64,000 nucleotides of DNA from Austropuccinia psidii (Eukaryota > Basidiomycota > Pucciniomycetes > Pucciniales > Sphaerophragmiaceae), in NCBI GenBank assembly GCA_023105745.1, contig JALGQZ010000004.1:11372451-11436450 (forward strand), given 5' to 3'. Of the stretch, positions 34,501 to 46,939 are shown piece by piece. The notes beneath the pieces were generated by a model. That model was not told the DNA's origin. It saw only the letters and a list, made by a program, of their open reading frames with translations, and did no database searches. A program made the position numbers and the translations under genes. The stretch's first letter is position 1. Every line of letters begins with the position of its first letter.

Positions 34501-37236
34501 TCCTCTTATAGCGCCTAATGGTTCATTATCAGAGGCAAATGCATTTTTATATGTGTATAACACATTAATAAGCTCATTCCTCATCTTTTGTGACAATGAT
34601 TGATTAATTTGTGCTTCAACAAGTTGATTAGTCACAAATTCATCTTTGTAAGTATCCTTGACAGAAGATACTACAGATATCTGTTTTGGCATATTGGAGA
34701 AAGCAAATTTTTGTCTCTTGTTATCTCCAATTGTGAAATATCTGTCCTTATGGTTATTTATATCAATACCATAAATATTTAAGTAATCATTTCCAAGAAT
34801 GATGTGCTGAGATGTGCAATTATCCATTACTACAATCTCAGTTTTCATTCTTACACTTCCTGCTGGATGTGGGAATACAATATTAGTGTCCAATATGCCC
34901 AGGGGGTACATATTGTTACTGGCACTACTGAATTGTACACCTTCTATTGGTAATAGATGGTTTTTCCATTCAGGAAGTATAATTTGGAGATAATCTTTGC
35001 CCACACAAGTGCAAAATGCCCCTGTATCCAAATTTACTTTGGCTTCAATATCACTCATCAGAACTGATGTGATACAGGATGCCCCAGCAGTATAACCCTT
35101 TCCTCTAGCAGGTTTTGTTTTACACATTCTGGCATCTTGGATATTGATCAGGTTGCAGCAATCCTCACTGTACTGTGGCAAGTGGGTACGGACTTCTGTG
35201 ACCTCAAAGAAAGCTGAAATGTTCTCAATGGGATAGTCCTCCACTGGTGTATCTTCAGAGACTGCAGAATCTTGATCAGACTCTTCTTTCTCTTCAGTAC
35301 ACTGAATTTCTTCAATGACTTGAACTTCATTGATCTTTGTCTTCTTAGGACAAGTGTTGGCTAAATGTGAAGTACTTCCACATTTATGACACTTCAAGAC
35401 AGGTCTTTCTGGTCTTCTTTCCTTTCTAGGAATCTTCAAGACTATTTTGGACTCTATTGGGTTTTTAATCCAAGTCTTACCAATTCTTGTCCTGGTAATG
35501 ATATCTTCCATAGCATTAATGTAGTCCTCTGTTGAACAAGGTTCCACACATCTGCTTTTGATAGCATGTTCCAGTTCTCCTCCACACTTTCTTAATATTT
35601 TCATATTAATCATAGTGTCAGACATATCTGGGTGTAAAGCAGATAGTCTGTCTTTTTGCTTGAAGAACCAAGTAAGTGGTTTGTCTTTTTCTGAGTTAAA
35701 AATGGCACTTTCAAAAGCATTTTCCATTTTAAACCTCCAAGAATTATTAGCCCATTTGGTAATCACTTCAGATTTCCACCAAGACCAGTCATGTTTACCA
35801 TGATCAATCCTCATTTTGTAATACCATTTCTTTGCAGTTCTGGTAAACAAACAGTGTAATTTTCCCACTATGATTTCATCAGGTATATTAATGTCTTCTT
35901 GCAACATATCAATAGTCCTGATGAATTCAATATGGTTGTATTCTCCTTCACCAGAGAATGTTGGCCATTCTTCTATTTTGGGAATATCTCTTGCAGAGTA
36001 GGCATTTTCTCCCAAGAATGGTGTAAGAATTTCTTTAACAGAGAGTTTTTCTTCAGTTAAAGGTGTAGAATGTCTTGGCATATGTGGTTCATGATTCTTA
36101 TGAATTTGTTCCACACTTGCAATTATCTCATTCTTCAACTTTTGCCTTTCACTGTCACTTTTTGCTAAATGTATAGCAAATTGATTGGTGTTCTCAACTA
36201 TCTTCAAGACATGGTCTTGTAGAGTCTTAAGTTGATCATTCATTTTAAAACGATCTTCCATTTCCTCATGTTGAACTTGGCACATGTTTTCAATTCTTAT
36301 GCAAGAATTGGTAATTAAGTCAAGTTTGGCATTTGTCACTTGGTGTAATTCAATGTATTTCTTGTCATTTTTCTTTGATTCAACTATATCTGATGCAATT
36401 TTAGTTAACTTGTTATCAAGTTTACCAATTTCTACATGAATACTAGTTTGTACACCAATTATTTGCGTGGAAAGTTTCTGTTCATCCTTTCCTGCTCCTT
36501 GGCTGTGAATTCCATCAGAGTTCTGGCCATATTGAAGACACTGTCCACGGCTGAAGGCTCCAATTTGGGGATCCTGTACCCTTGTGGGTAGGGTCTGTGC
36601 CAATTGGCTTTGCCTTTTCCTTTGCCTTGATGGTTCCTGGGACCTTTCTGCTTCTTCTGAGGTCCCTTGGGCTTGTCCTTGAACACTTCTGGATCTGGTT
36701 TGGAGCTGGTAGACGCCACTGGTGCCTCTGTCTCCAAAGCTGGAGTCATTTCCAACTCTTTCTTCTGGTCTATGGATAAAAGACTTTGGTTCTTCAACCA
36801 ATTCTTTATCTTTTTGAACTTGTCTTTGCAAGAAAGGGGGCTCCATCCTCCTAAGAGTTCTATGGTCTTCTCCTGACCCAGAAAGCTCTTGATGTGTAAG
36901 TAGGAGTTCATGGCCCCCTTCCAAAGGCTTGGGCAGATTTCCCACTCTTCTTCCTTGGCTGCTCTGAACCAGTTTTTGTACTGGCATTGATATATTTCTA
37001 TTGCTGCCACCTGAAAGTGGTTCAGCCCTGGAAATATTACCATAAATCAGTTCAGGTTCTGAATTCACGTCAAAATCTGTTGGTACAGACCTTGGGGAAT
37101 GGGGGGCAACTCTGGCATCCTCCAAATGTGTCTTTCTTGTGGAAGACTTGGCATTTCTGGATTTGGTCTTGCCTATTCCTTGTCCACATCCATCTGGTTG
37201 GACCGAATAGTTGCTTCCATTTCTGGTATGCACCAT
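31534..37236 (-). pseudogene. Element B Gag-Pol polyprotein with one in-frame TAG
   Basis: One frame of 1,901 codons with the same order as element A: Q/S-rich N-terminus overlapping ORFX, coiled coil (about 260-380), gag domain, CCHC knuckle (C616-C629), protease DTG at 737-739, RT with YIDD, RNase H, integrase ([21 protein letters not shown]) and chromodomain. It is broken only by TAG at 34387-34389 (codon 950), just before the RT domain, where A and C have Glu in HIKEL. Both sides remain in the same frame with no indel. The upstream product would stop after protease, the downstream part would be RT-RNase H-integrase. The stop is probably a nonsense mutation; readthrough of CAA-TAG is conceivable but the other families have no stop here. 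Confidence 0.9.
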
Positions 37237-37444
37237 TTTTACGTCAATTTAAGGATAAAGAGTAAAAATAAAGATAAAGACACACCTTTTGGTGGTAATT
37301 TATTCTTTTCAGAATTAAATAAGGTGCCTCTTTTAGCAATTTGCACCTCAATACTGTCTTCAGATTCTGCTTCTGAAGATTCAGGACTATTGATGTATCT
37401 TTTACTGAGTCTGTTACCAGCTGCACAGTATTTGATTAAAGACA
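36459..37444 (-). CDS. Element B ORFX: overlapping +1-frame accessory protein, predicted spliced
   Basis: The +1 frame over the N-terminal Gag region is open from 37027 to its stop at 36459. It shares with A and C the series G.NH.Q, IEIY, QYKN, LWKGAMNSY, GGWSPL, APVASTS, YRIPK and [11 protein letters not shown]. The leader exon 37286-37444 ends AAAAG with donor GTGTGT, and the acceptor TTTCCAG before 37027 joins it in phase (intron 37028-37285, 258 bp), giving about 242 codons. An alternative acceptor ACCAG in the Gag start (intron 37223-37285, 63 bp) meets a stop after about 16 codons. The middle is Lys/Gly/Pro-rich, suggesting nucleic-acid contact; function is unknown. The leader exon begins TG after TTTAAG, and joining it to the LTR exon ending CAACAA (38355) would create ATG, giving MSLIKY. 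Confidence 0.6.
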
Positions 37445-37812
37445 CTTAAAGAGAAAAAATATGATAAAAGAAATTATTTTTGTGTTGTAAGATATTTTTA
37501 AAAGATTTTTTATAAATTTTATTATTTTTTAATATTAAAAAATTATTCTTTTTAAAGAAAAAAATTAAAATTTAAGATTTTGAGTGAAAATTAATTCAGA
37601 GTAACTCAAACAATAATTTCATAAGTTTTTGGATGTGAAAAAGCCACGTGTAAAACAGTATAAAATTAGACCAAATTCCTCAATGAAAAAGATTTCCAAA
37701 ACAATTTCAAAAATAAAAATTATTTCAACTTTAAAATGAAAGAAAAAAAATATTAAATTAATATATTTTAGAGCTTAAAAATATATTAATTAAGGGTACA
37801 AGGTTCAAAAAA

Positions 37813-37828
37813 CACGGCCAGGCCCCCA
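37813..37828 (-). promoter_or_regulatory. Element B primer-binding site
   Basis: Same 16 bases as in element A (plus text CACGGCCAGGCCCCCA), two bases from the 5' LTR. It lies inside the predicted 910-bp leader intron (37445-38354), so only unspliced RNA would keep it. Confidence 0.7.
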
Positions 37829-37830
37829 AA

Positions 37831-39750
37831 TGTAAGATGTGACTATGAAACTGATGATAATATTACTATTGATCAACAGTACTATGTCTGTTCTTATGAA
37901 ATATAATAATATAAATTATTATAACCACAATTAAATAATTATGAAATTATTTCTTTCACGTGTTATACACTACTAGTGATTATAACTGTGAGCAGTAATT
38001 GTCTACAAGAATCAATTACAAGAAGAATTTAATAATAAAAACTTCTTTTATTAAAATAATGAAATTATTTTAATATATAATTATCTTTTACAAGAATAAT
38101 TATAAGATAATTCTTGAAGAAAACTATTACTAGAGAAAAACTTTAAGAATTAAAGATAAATGACTCACTAATACTCCAAAGAACTTATTGATAGATAAAA
38201 GTAGAGAAATTTGACATGGAATTGTGGATTTAAGGGATCAAAAGGATATATAACAGTATTACAACAATATATAGTTGGATTCTAGGATTTCACGTCTTTC
38301 TGGATGATTTTGAAAGATTTAAAACACTTAAGAATAGCTTTAACTAATACTTACTTGTTGGTAATAATGCTTTAATAAATTGATAAGATGATGATACGGA
38401 AAAAACAGCAAGAAGAGGCTTCTTTTAAGTCAAAAACAGCTCACAGAGGCGCTCCATGGAGCAAACTGAAAAAACAGTGAGTGAGAAAACAATAAACCTT
38501 TTTGGATTAATGATTGCATCATCTGTTGTCACGTAAGATTATCATAATTACTTAATTGATGCTTTTACGTGACTACCAACCCCAATATGGTTAAGAATAA
38601 AAGGAGTAACAACAGTAAATCTTCTTTTATTATAAAATAATCATTGATTTCTCAAAGTTATCAATGTTATTGCCAATTTCATCACAGGTTTTAATTACTG
38701 TGAATTTTTGAAGATTCAGTGTTTCACGTAGAATGGTCAAAAATGGACGATAAGTAAAACTTTTAATTTTACTAGTAAAACTGTAATTCTTTTTGGTTGT
38801 ACAATAGATAATACAGTTCTTCATTGGTCCTGAAGGTTTCAGAAAGATTAATTAAGAATTGTATTTTTAATGAATTTTTGAAGTTTTTACCTCATTTCTA
38901 TGTAGAATTGCAAATAGCAGTATTTTGCTGGTTGCTATGAGGTAAATCAATGAATATGAGTCCCAAAAGGGTTTTAATTACTCTTTTAGGGTCTAGTCAT
39001 GGAAATTCATCAAGAATTGACGTGGTTACAGGAGTCTAAGTAGCTCATTACCTCCTTGGCACGTCAAAATAGCAGGTTATTTGCTATTTTCTTGTGATTA
39101 CAGTAGGTGTAACTTGGTAACCAAGTTCCCAAAGAGTTTTAGTTTACCAATTGGGCCAAGATGAGCCATGGATCCATGCTCTGGAGCTATCCACGCCTCT
39201 GAGGCCTCAGAAGCTGGGTACCCTGGCTCTCTTTGATGTCTTTTGTCCCCCTTGCCTAATTTTTATGTCAAAATAGTAATTTAAGCTTCAAGTGAGATAT
39301 CCACTATGGGTGTACCAAAAGTCCATGTAAGAATACCATGATATCAAGTGCTCAAAACATGCATAACACTATTCTTAGTGTATATGTAACATGGGATTTC
39401 TCACTTTCCCATTATTTTGGCGTGAAATTAAGAAAAACAAAAGTTTTCACGGATCTTTTATGTGGTATTGATGATGTGGTATTGAAGTATTTTCCATTTT
39501 ACCACCTCAAAGAGTTAATTTGAGCTTATTCACTCTATGGAGCTACCCTAGGTGAATTTTTGTGTAGAATCCAAATCTGGTCTTAAATCCATGGATTTAC
39601 TTACTAAATAAAAAGTTATTCATCTTTTCTGAAATTGAAAATGATGAATTTTGGATATATGCATGACTTATGAGTTTTGCATAATTCAAAATTTCTTTTT
39701 AAGATAATTGTGGCCTATTTGGGTATGTAAAATATACCTCAAGGCTCACA
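37831..39750 (-). repeat. Element B 5' LTR
   Basis: 1,920 bp, the partner of 29475-31393. On the minus strand it contains CAACAA|GTAAGTATTAG with the intron side starting at 38354, a consensus fungal 5' splice site downstream of a TATA-like CTTAAAAGAAGCC. It is followed by the target duplicate CTATT at 39751. Confidence 0.93.
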
Positions 39751-40527
39751 CTATTAACACAAAGGGATAAAATTAAAATGAAAAAATAAAGGGAGCATAC
39801 TCATCAAGCAAGAGGAAAACCCCTTTCTTCTCAAAAAAGCTCTGAAATGAGCTTCACTAACCCCTTTCGCCTAGTATTTTTGGTTAAAACACTATAAGTT
39901 TGATGTTATTATTAGTCAATAAGCGATTAAATCATTATTATTTTTCACCTTTTTTAAACTAAAAGAATTGATATTTACTTCACTTTATTTATATTAGCAA
40001 TGCCCCCCAACATTGTCCTTTGTACTTGCCCAACATGTGTTGTTCACAAGATTGTTGATGTAGAAGGCATAGCACATCGAGGGATGTTTGTGCATCCAAG
40101 CACACGTCGAAGGCATTGGAATAAAAATACACAGATTGCTGATACAGAATTCGAGCAATCAATTTCACAACTTGCACTCCAAGAATTTTCGAATCCATTT
40201 GACAGAAACAAAAAAAAATCACATTGAAGCCAATAACGATACCAGCAGTGTAGCAACTGAATCAGATAGCATAGTTTATGGGAAAAAAAGCAATGATCAA
40301 GGCAATTAGTTCTATGTACTTATTGAATTTTTTTTTTTGAAATCTAAAGCTCCATTGTTTGATTTTTATCAGATTGCCTTTTGCTTTTCATTTCATGGTT
40401 GTACCTTGTTTGTGGACTCAGCCAGCAGAAATGCCAAGCGGCAATAAATCAAATCACCTACATCGTACAGCAGTCATGTCGGCTACCATCTGAAATTTGC
40501 ATTGAAAACAACCTACCCAAAGACATT
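39751..40527 (+). pseudogene. K1, right part: tnp2-type transposase N-terminus, truncated
   Basis: From ATG 40000 the frame encodes MPPNIVLCTCPTC, then DVEGIAHRGMFVHPSTRRRH. The C-x-C-x2-C and G...HPSTRRRH pattern resembles the N-terminal zinc-binding part of tnp2-type (CACTA-like) transposases in rust fungi, from recollection. An A homopolymer around 40208-40217 shifts the frame; the next frame carries on as ANNDTSSVATESDS to about 40301. An intron-like stretch ending TTTTTATCAG (about 40371) leads to SWLYLVCGLSQQKC and AINQITYIVQ, again tnp2-like. The reading is cut by the solo LTR F at 40528, so the catalytic domain is absent. Confidence 0.5.
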
Positions 40528-42512
40528 TGTGAGCCTTTGAGATATGACCACATACCCAATAAGGTCACAAAAAAGACTCTGAATAATTATACCTTTAATA
40601 TAATTATATTAAAATTACTTAGAATAATTATACATTAAAAATAATTACTTAAATATACAAAAAATACCATAAATTGGTACAAAAATTGGTTTAACTTAAA
40701 AACCAATGAATCAACATGTAAAATAAATTATACCATTGGATTCCCCATGGTAAAATACACATATACCATTTTTATGGCATATCTGTAAAGTCAATATTTA
40801 ATGAATTATAAGGTATAATACCTTATAAAAACCATAAAACATTATTTATCTCAAGAACTAATGAAACAACATTTAAAATAAATTGTACCAGTGGATTCCC
40901 CACGAAAATCCACACATAAAAAAATAAATAAGCTAATTTCCAAAGTTAATACTTAAGGAATTAACCTGCATATATGCACTTTTTTGGTCAACGCATATAT
41001 TCAAGGATCATAGCTAATATCTCCTAAACTATACATGATAGAATGATGAACCAAAAATAAAGTTACCACGTAATTACTGTAAGAACACAGATATGAACTT
41101 TATTTTACAAATTATAAACAATGTTGAAACCTATGATGAAATATTGATAAAAATCAACAGAGCTGTTGACCACTTTGTTGTGAAAGTGTTCCAAGCTTAA
41201 AAAAAAGTATAAATTTGGATTCTACTAGTTCATTCGTGAAGAATGATGTAATCTTTATTATTAAATTCAGGGTATAACCCCCTGAAATCAAGGTTTGAAG
41301 TTTAAAATATTGAATTTCGACAGAAAAGATGAGTTACAAGAAAAATCATCAAAATTAGAGTTTTGATGATGTAATGAAAGGCTCTTGGCAGCATAATGAG
41401 GCTATGCCAGGCTATTAGAATTCACTCTCTGAATTGCTGTAGCATGTAAATCTTAAAAGTTATTGAGGATCAAAGTTTGAGCTTAATTTGAGCAGTTATG
41501 ATCACTCACAGTAACCTTAATTTAAGTTTAACAGTCTTAAGAGTGATACAATTGGTGAATACTATTAGTTTATGATTAAAACTAATAAAATCCACGAAAT
41601 TTGGGGTTCTGCCAAGCCTCTGATGTCATCAAACTAAGAGTTATAGTGATAACTCTAAATAATGGTGTAATAATGATGTAATCATCTCCAAACCTTAAAT
41701 TATTGATCAATTCCAGTGGGTATGATCAGTAAACGTCTACTAGAAGCCTGTTGGACTCTAGGAGGGAGGTATTTACTATAAATAGAGCTCTGTTTACTCT
41801 ATTTTCCCCTCAGATGCATCAAAAACATTAAATCAATTAAATCAAAGGTAATTTCTTTATTCTTTATATATAAAACTATTATATTATTAAAGACCAAAGT
41901 CCACCTTATTATAATCATCCATTTTGACGTGATTTAATCATTTATTTAATTGTTTTTGTTAAAAATCTCTCTAAAAACTCATTTCCACGTTAAAATCCAG
42001 AATAATTTGTAATTTTCTTTATTTTTATTGTAAATACAATTTAAAAAGGTTTTATTTATATTTTTTGGCGTAAAATATTTCAAAATTATTATATTAAGTG
42101 TTAAAAGTAGGTTATTTTCTCTTATTATAATAATTTCTCTATTATTACTCTCTTAATAATTCTCTAATTAATATAAATAGTATTTATATTAATTCATAAC
42201 TTTAATATTAGTAATATTATTGTTATTAATTGTTTTTTATTAATAAAAAGCAATTTTTTACGCCTTTATTATTTGTTGGTAACAATAATAAAGAGCTTTT
42301 TAAATATATTAATTATTTTATATTAATATATTTATTTATTATATTATATTATTATATTTATTTAATAATATAATTATTTTAGGCCATAATAATAATAATT
42401 ATTTATTATTATTATATTTTTAATCTTATTTATTCAATTAATAAGGAAATTCAGAGTACAATAAGTAATAAGTTAGTAATTTTTACTTATTGTTTCATAG
42501 TCAAACCTTACA
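40528..42512 (+). mobile_element. F: solo LTR of the A family, flanks unmatched
   Basis: 1,985 bp from TGTGAGCCTTTGAG to CAAACCTTACA, plus orientation, a diverged copy of the element A LTR with TATAAATA kept at 41778-41785. There is no internal element sequence on either side. The left flank ends ACATT and the right begins ATGAA, so there is no target duplication: the left side is a CACTA-like transposase and the right side the middle of a Gypsy protease on the minus strand. Confidence 0.9.
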
Positions 42513-45302
42513 ATGAACTGCACCTCTGGCTACAAAGAAATGAATTTTTCTTTCATCACCAGATGGTAAAATAAGTAAAGTATTCTCAGATAAGCCAACA
42601 ATTGCTGTACTATGTCCTCCAATTCCTTTCAACCTCATGTTCAGTGCTCTCATTGTTATTCCTGCTTTTATGGATGAAACTTTTGGTATTATACTCAATT
42701 CTGCTCCATTATCTACTAATGCTTTTACTTTATGACCTTCCAATCCAATGGAAACTTCAATCATTCCAAGAGGACATGCATAATGCATTCTTTCTTCAAT
42801 TATTATATCTTGCTGATTGCCTTCTTGATCTTCCACTCTCTATTCATTATTGATTGACTTAAGAGACATTAAATATTTCTTTTCTCTATCAGAAAGGAAT
42901 TTTAATTCATTCATGAACCTTGGCGATATGGTGAATATTTCCTCCAAAGTAAGATTTATTTTCTGATCCAAGACTTTGTTAATAACTTTTTCAACTATTG
43001 GTACTTCTTCTTTATCTTCTTTCTTTGGCTTTTTAACTGCTCTGCCTTCTTTGGGTGCCTTAATTATGGTTTTAATTTCATCCATAGGTTGCTTTTGTGA
43101 TGTTTTATTCTTATGTATGGCTCCTTCTTCCTCCTTATTAGCCTCTAAAGGCCTTGGTGATTTATATCTTGTAGGTATAATTACTTTTTCTTCTTCCTGA
43201 TCATTATTATCAATAAATCCACCTGAGATACTAGTCTTTTTCTTAAGTATTTCTTGAGGTTGAGTTACTTCTCTTTCAGGTAATGGCTGTGATTGAGCCT
43301 TAGCTCTGTCTTCATTTTCTCTTCTTTTCTTTGTATTCCTTAACCCATAGGAATATCCTAGGGGTTCTCTTCCTGTTGATCTTGATGGTGGTTGCCAATC
43401 TTCCCAATTGTCCATGGTAATAAATGCAGTTGACTTTTCTTTCTTCTTTTGTTCCTCTTCTTTTGCTTTGTCTTCCAACTTCTTCTTCAATTCTTCTTGT
43501 TCCTTCTGAAATTCCCTTACCAATTGCTTTGGTGATAATTTCCCATCAGTTGGAATTCTTGCCCAATTAGGATATAAGTAATTGAACCCTTGTCTTATTA
43601 CCCATTTCTTGTTTTGGTCCTCAATAAGCTCATTACATCTTCCTGTGGAGTGTCCTTCTTCTGAACAGTAATAACATCTAACAAATGGCTTTGGTGCATT
43701 TTGAGATGGTACATATGGCACATATCTTGATGATGCTGGTGGTAAGTTTTCTTTTGGTCTGAATCCTGAATTTTCAGCTTGAGGGTTAGCATAAGCTATC
43801 TTTTGTGGTTTAGCAATTTTACTTAATTCATCCAGTTGCTCCATAAACTGTTTGGAAACTTCCTTTTCTCTAGGTACTTCTTTATTAACCACTACTTGCT
43901 GTTCCTTGAGAGTTTTGGTAAGTTCCTTCATCTTCTTCAAAGCTTCCTGCATTCCTGGAAATAATTCTTCCTTGAATTTAACATTATTTTCCTTGGTGAT
44001 TGATTCATTCTTTACTGTTTTAATTCTTGGGGATGATAGTATTTTGGTGACTAATATTCTTGCTTCCAATTCTTGTTCAATATACTTCTTTAATATTCTC
44101 ATAGGTGGTATGAGATATCCTCCATCTTCTGCTCTAACCATAACATTATATTTAATCATTTCCTTACTGATAGAACCTTTGATATCTGCAGAGAGACAAT
44201 AAAATACATCTTCATGAAACATATTCTCTTGGGGAATATACTTGTATCTTAAAAGGTAAGTAATGATGGTTTCATATTCTCCAATAAACTTTTTATATTC
44301 TGATAAGGTACTAATTCCTCCTTCATCTTGTGTATCATTGAAAAGCTGAATAAGGGAATCTTTTCTATATCTTCTTTCTGGTTCAACTCTTCCCCATTTG
44401 GTCATAAGGTCTTTTTTCAGTTGTGTCCAATTACCTTCTTCATATCCTGGCATAGCCTCTATGGCATCACTAATTCTTGGATCAGTTGTCCAAAATGCCA
44501 TTTGCATTGCTAAATCTTCATCTGTTGCTCCTTCAATTTGAGAAATTCTTTCAACCTTCTTAATAAACTTCTCTACTTCCTCTCCATTAAAATTGAGATT
44601 ATAATCTTTTGCTTTAATTTTAACTACAGGCCTTTCCTGCTTTAACACTTGCTTCTGTAATGGACTTGGGTTATTAGGTTTAGAGACAAAAGCTCTTCTT
44701 GGAATATTGTTAATTCTTGGATTTGTTTCTGGAGTAGAGGTTGCTCTTGGTCCAGGTGTTGGTGATATTGGTGAATCTTCTGGTCTTATATGCCTTGGTA
44801 ATGTTGATTCACTAGGGCTATTCCCTGGTGTATTTGGTATTGATTGCCTTCTTTTTCCTTTTTTACTGGTTTGACTTAACAAAAAATCTTGCATTTGCTT
44901 CATAAAGCTCTGTATTTTCACAGTTTGATCCTCTTCTACATCTTCTTCTTCATACTGACCTTCCACAGTATCTTCAGGTAATGGTGGTAATTTTGATGTT
45001 GACTGTTGATCCATTTTTTCTACTTTGTATGTTTTGCCTTCAAATTTTGCTTCTTCCTGTTTTCTTTCTTTATATTCTTTGATTAGGTTAAAGAAGAATT
45101 CCTTTAACCTATCTTCTTCTTTTCTTCTTGTATTTGGTGTTGATATCAAATTACTCAAGCTTTCTTGTGATGTCTGTCCTGGTGATTTTGATTTTAGTAG
45201 TAATTTGTAATGATAAGATTCAGATGATGATGATGATGACAATGGTTTATTTAGGTGACTATATGATTCCAGGTTTAATAAATATATATATATTGATATC
45301 AA
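42513..45302 (-). pseudogene. Element G: Gag and start of protease of a second Gypsy family, truncated
   Basis: An 820-codon Gag (42840-45302) not closely related to A-C. It has a Ser-rich N-terminus, a possible alternative start at M97 (MDQQSTSK), a gag domain (about 225-420), a coiled coil (about 445-500), a CCHC knuckle (C543-C556, CYYCSEEGHSTGRC) and a charged tail. Gag ends at TAG 42840-42842 and the same frame continues into an aspartic-protease region, KVKALVDNGAELSIIP. The active-site triplet reads DNG rather than DTG or DSG, so the protease is probably dead. The frame is cut at 42512 by LTR F, so RT, RNase H and integrase are missing. The TAG could be a nonsense change or a Gag-Pol readthrough site. 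Confidence 0.8.
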
Positions 45303-45335
45303 GCTGAATAGAATCTGATGATATGCCTATCTGAA

Positions 45336-45354
45336 CGCCACTGTTGGGACACCA
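45336..45354 (-). promoter_or_regulatory. Element G primer-binding site
   Basis: The minus strand reads TGGTGTCCCAACAGTGGCG two bases after the LTR end CCCACA. It differs from the PBS of A, B and C, supporting a separate family. Confidence 0.6.
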
Positions 45355-45356
45355 GA

Positions 45357-46813
45357 TGTGGGAACTCCTCTTGTGTGGGATAAAATGTGGCAGTACCTGG
45401 AAGGGGAAATTACAAGAAAACAGTTTTGAATTGCTGTTCAAGCTTGTAACCCTTGCTCTGCTTGTGTGTCAGAATAATCTGAACTGCCCTTCCTGAAAAA
45501 TGCTGAATTATCTTAACTTGAGTTCACAATCAATTTATTTATTGATGGTGGCTAATTCAGAAAAGTGTATTCAACAGACTCAATCAGACTTTGCTTGATC
45601 TCAAAATATTTATTTAACCTTTTAAATATAACACTATTTAACTAACCAAAAGAAATAAGACTACCACAAATCACACAAAATACTACTACAACAATAATTC
45701 AAAATAATCTGGAGACACTAGGCTAATAAAAATACTAAACAATCAATCAAACACTCTCTTTTTTTTATATGTTTATGATTTTGTATTTAAGGAAATTCTG
45801 ATATAACCAGAATAAATAATAGCCACTCTTTAATAATTTAATTTGATAATAATCCTTTCTTTGTAATAAGAATAACACTATTGTATTCCTATAATAGGTA
45901 TTTTCCTTTATAATTAATAAAATGTCCTTGTAGTAACCAAAATATGACTTTTTGAAATGAAATAATAATAGTTTCTTAATAAAATAACTAAATGACCCTT
46001 CTTTTCCTTCTTCAAAGCTTTGATTGCTTTTAATAAGGTGAAATTCTTTTTAAAATACTATTTTATTTAATTTAAGTTCATAAGACTATTATATAAGGCC
46101 TTTTTATCCTTTATATAATAACATTATATTATAAAGTTTTTTTTCTTCTTTTTTTTATAAGACTTATTCATTATTTTAAAACTTTTTTTTTATTATTAGA
46201 CTATTATATAAGGCCTTTTATCCTTTATATAATAGAATTATATCTTTGTAGACTAGTTAACCTGATAGTCAGGGATGAATTTAAATCCACTTTCCACTTT
46301 TGGGGGGATAAAAGACATGAGGGAAAGAGGAAAAAATTTGGGGGGAGAGGCCCTCTATTTATAATTTTTGGGCTCTCCATGGGAGGTGTTCAAAAAGAGG
46401 GACTTAGAATTTCTCAGTTTCTTTTGGCTGGGAAAATTCTTTTCTGGTGGTCCCACCTAAATGATGTCATTTATGTAAATCATTGCATCATTTGTTTGGT
46501 TGATGATGTCATTTGTTGGGTTGCTTACTAATTTGAGGTATTTTTGCTGGTGCTTATTTGAGCTTTATTACTAATCCTTAGACTTGCTGACTAATCCTTA
46601 GCTCCCTGAGTATTACTAATCAAGTAATCTGATTACTAATACTTTCTTAACTCCTTCCTGCTTATGTAATCTGTATATGTATCCTCCTTCTGCTATCTTG
46701 AATTTAGAATTTTAGATTTTTGAGGCCAATTTGTGGGTTGAAACCTAATTTTATTTTAGGGTTAGGTTTCAGGTATTTTCCAAACTTTAAAAGGATTTTC
46801 CAAAATTTTGACA
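45357..46813 (-). repeat. Element G 5' LTR (outer border approximate)
   Basis: The inner border is set by the PBS and TGTGGGAACTCC. The outer border at 46813 is a guess from TTTTGACA (minus TGTCAAAA). A TATA box TTATAAATAGAGGG lies at 46356-46363 (minus). Two near-identical copies of GACTATTATATAAGGCC plus TTTTATCC sit near 46084 and 46199. A run of 27 T (46825-46851) lies just outside the proposed border. The 3' LTR is missing. Confidence 0.5.
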
Positions 46814-46819
46814 TTTTTA

Positions 46820-46855
<36 letters not shown>

Positions 46856-46939
46856 AATTTTTTACTTTATGTCTTCAATGTAGCTTGAACCAATGACATG
46901 GCCATTTTCCTTGACACAAGGCATCTCCTTACCAACTGA

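Larger units (their letters stand above)
29475..39750 (-). mobile_element. Element B: full-length Ty3/Gypsy retrotransposon
   Basis: 10.3 kb on the minus strand with LTRs 29475-31393 and 37831-39750, PBS 37813-37828, purine tract 31394-31406 and a perfect 5-bp target duplication CTATT (29470-29474 and 39751-39755). It belongs to the same family as element D. By eye its LTRs differ at roughly 45 of 1,920 positions, so it is older than A. The polyprotein has one in-frame stop. It landed in the CACTA-like element K1. Confidence 0.95.

Noticed and set aside
46825..46851. Run of 27 T as a possible poly(A) tail of a minus-strand retrocopy
   Set aside because: No coding sequence or target duplication is associated with it; treated as a homopolymer run beside the element G LTR.
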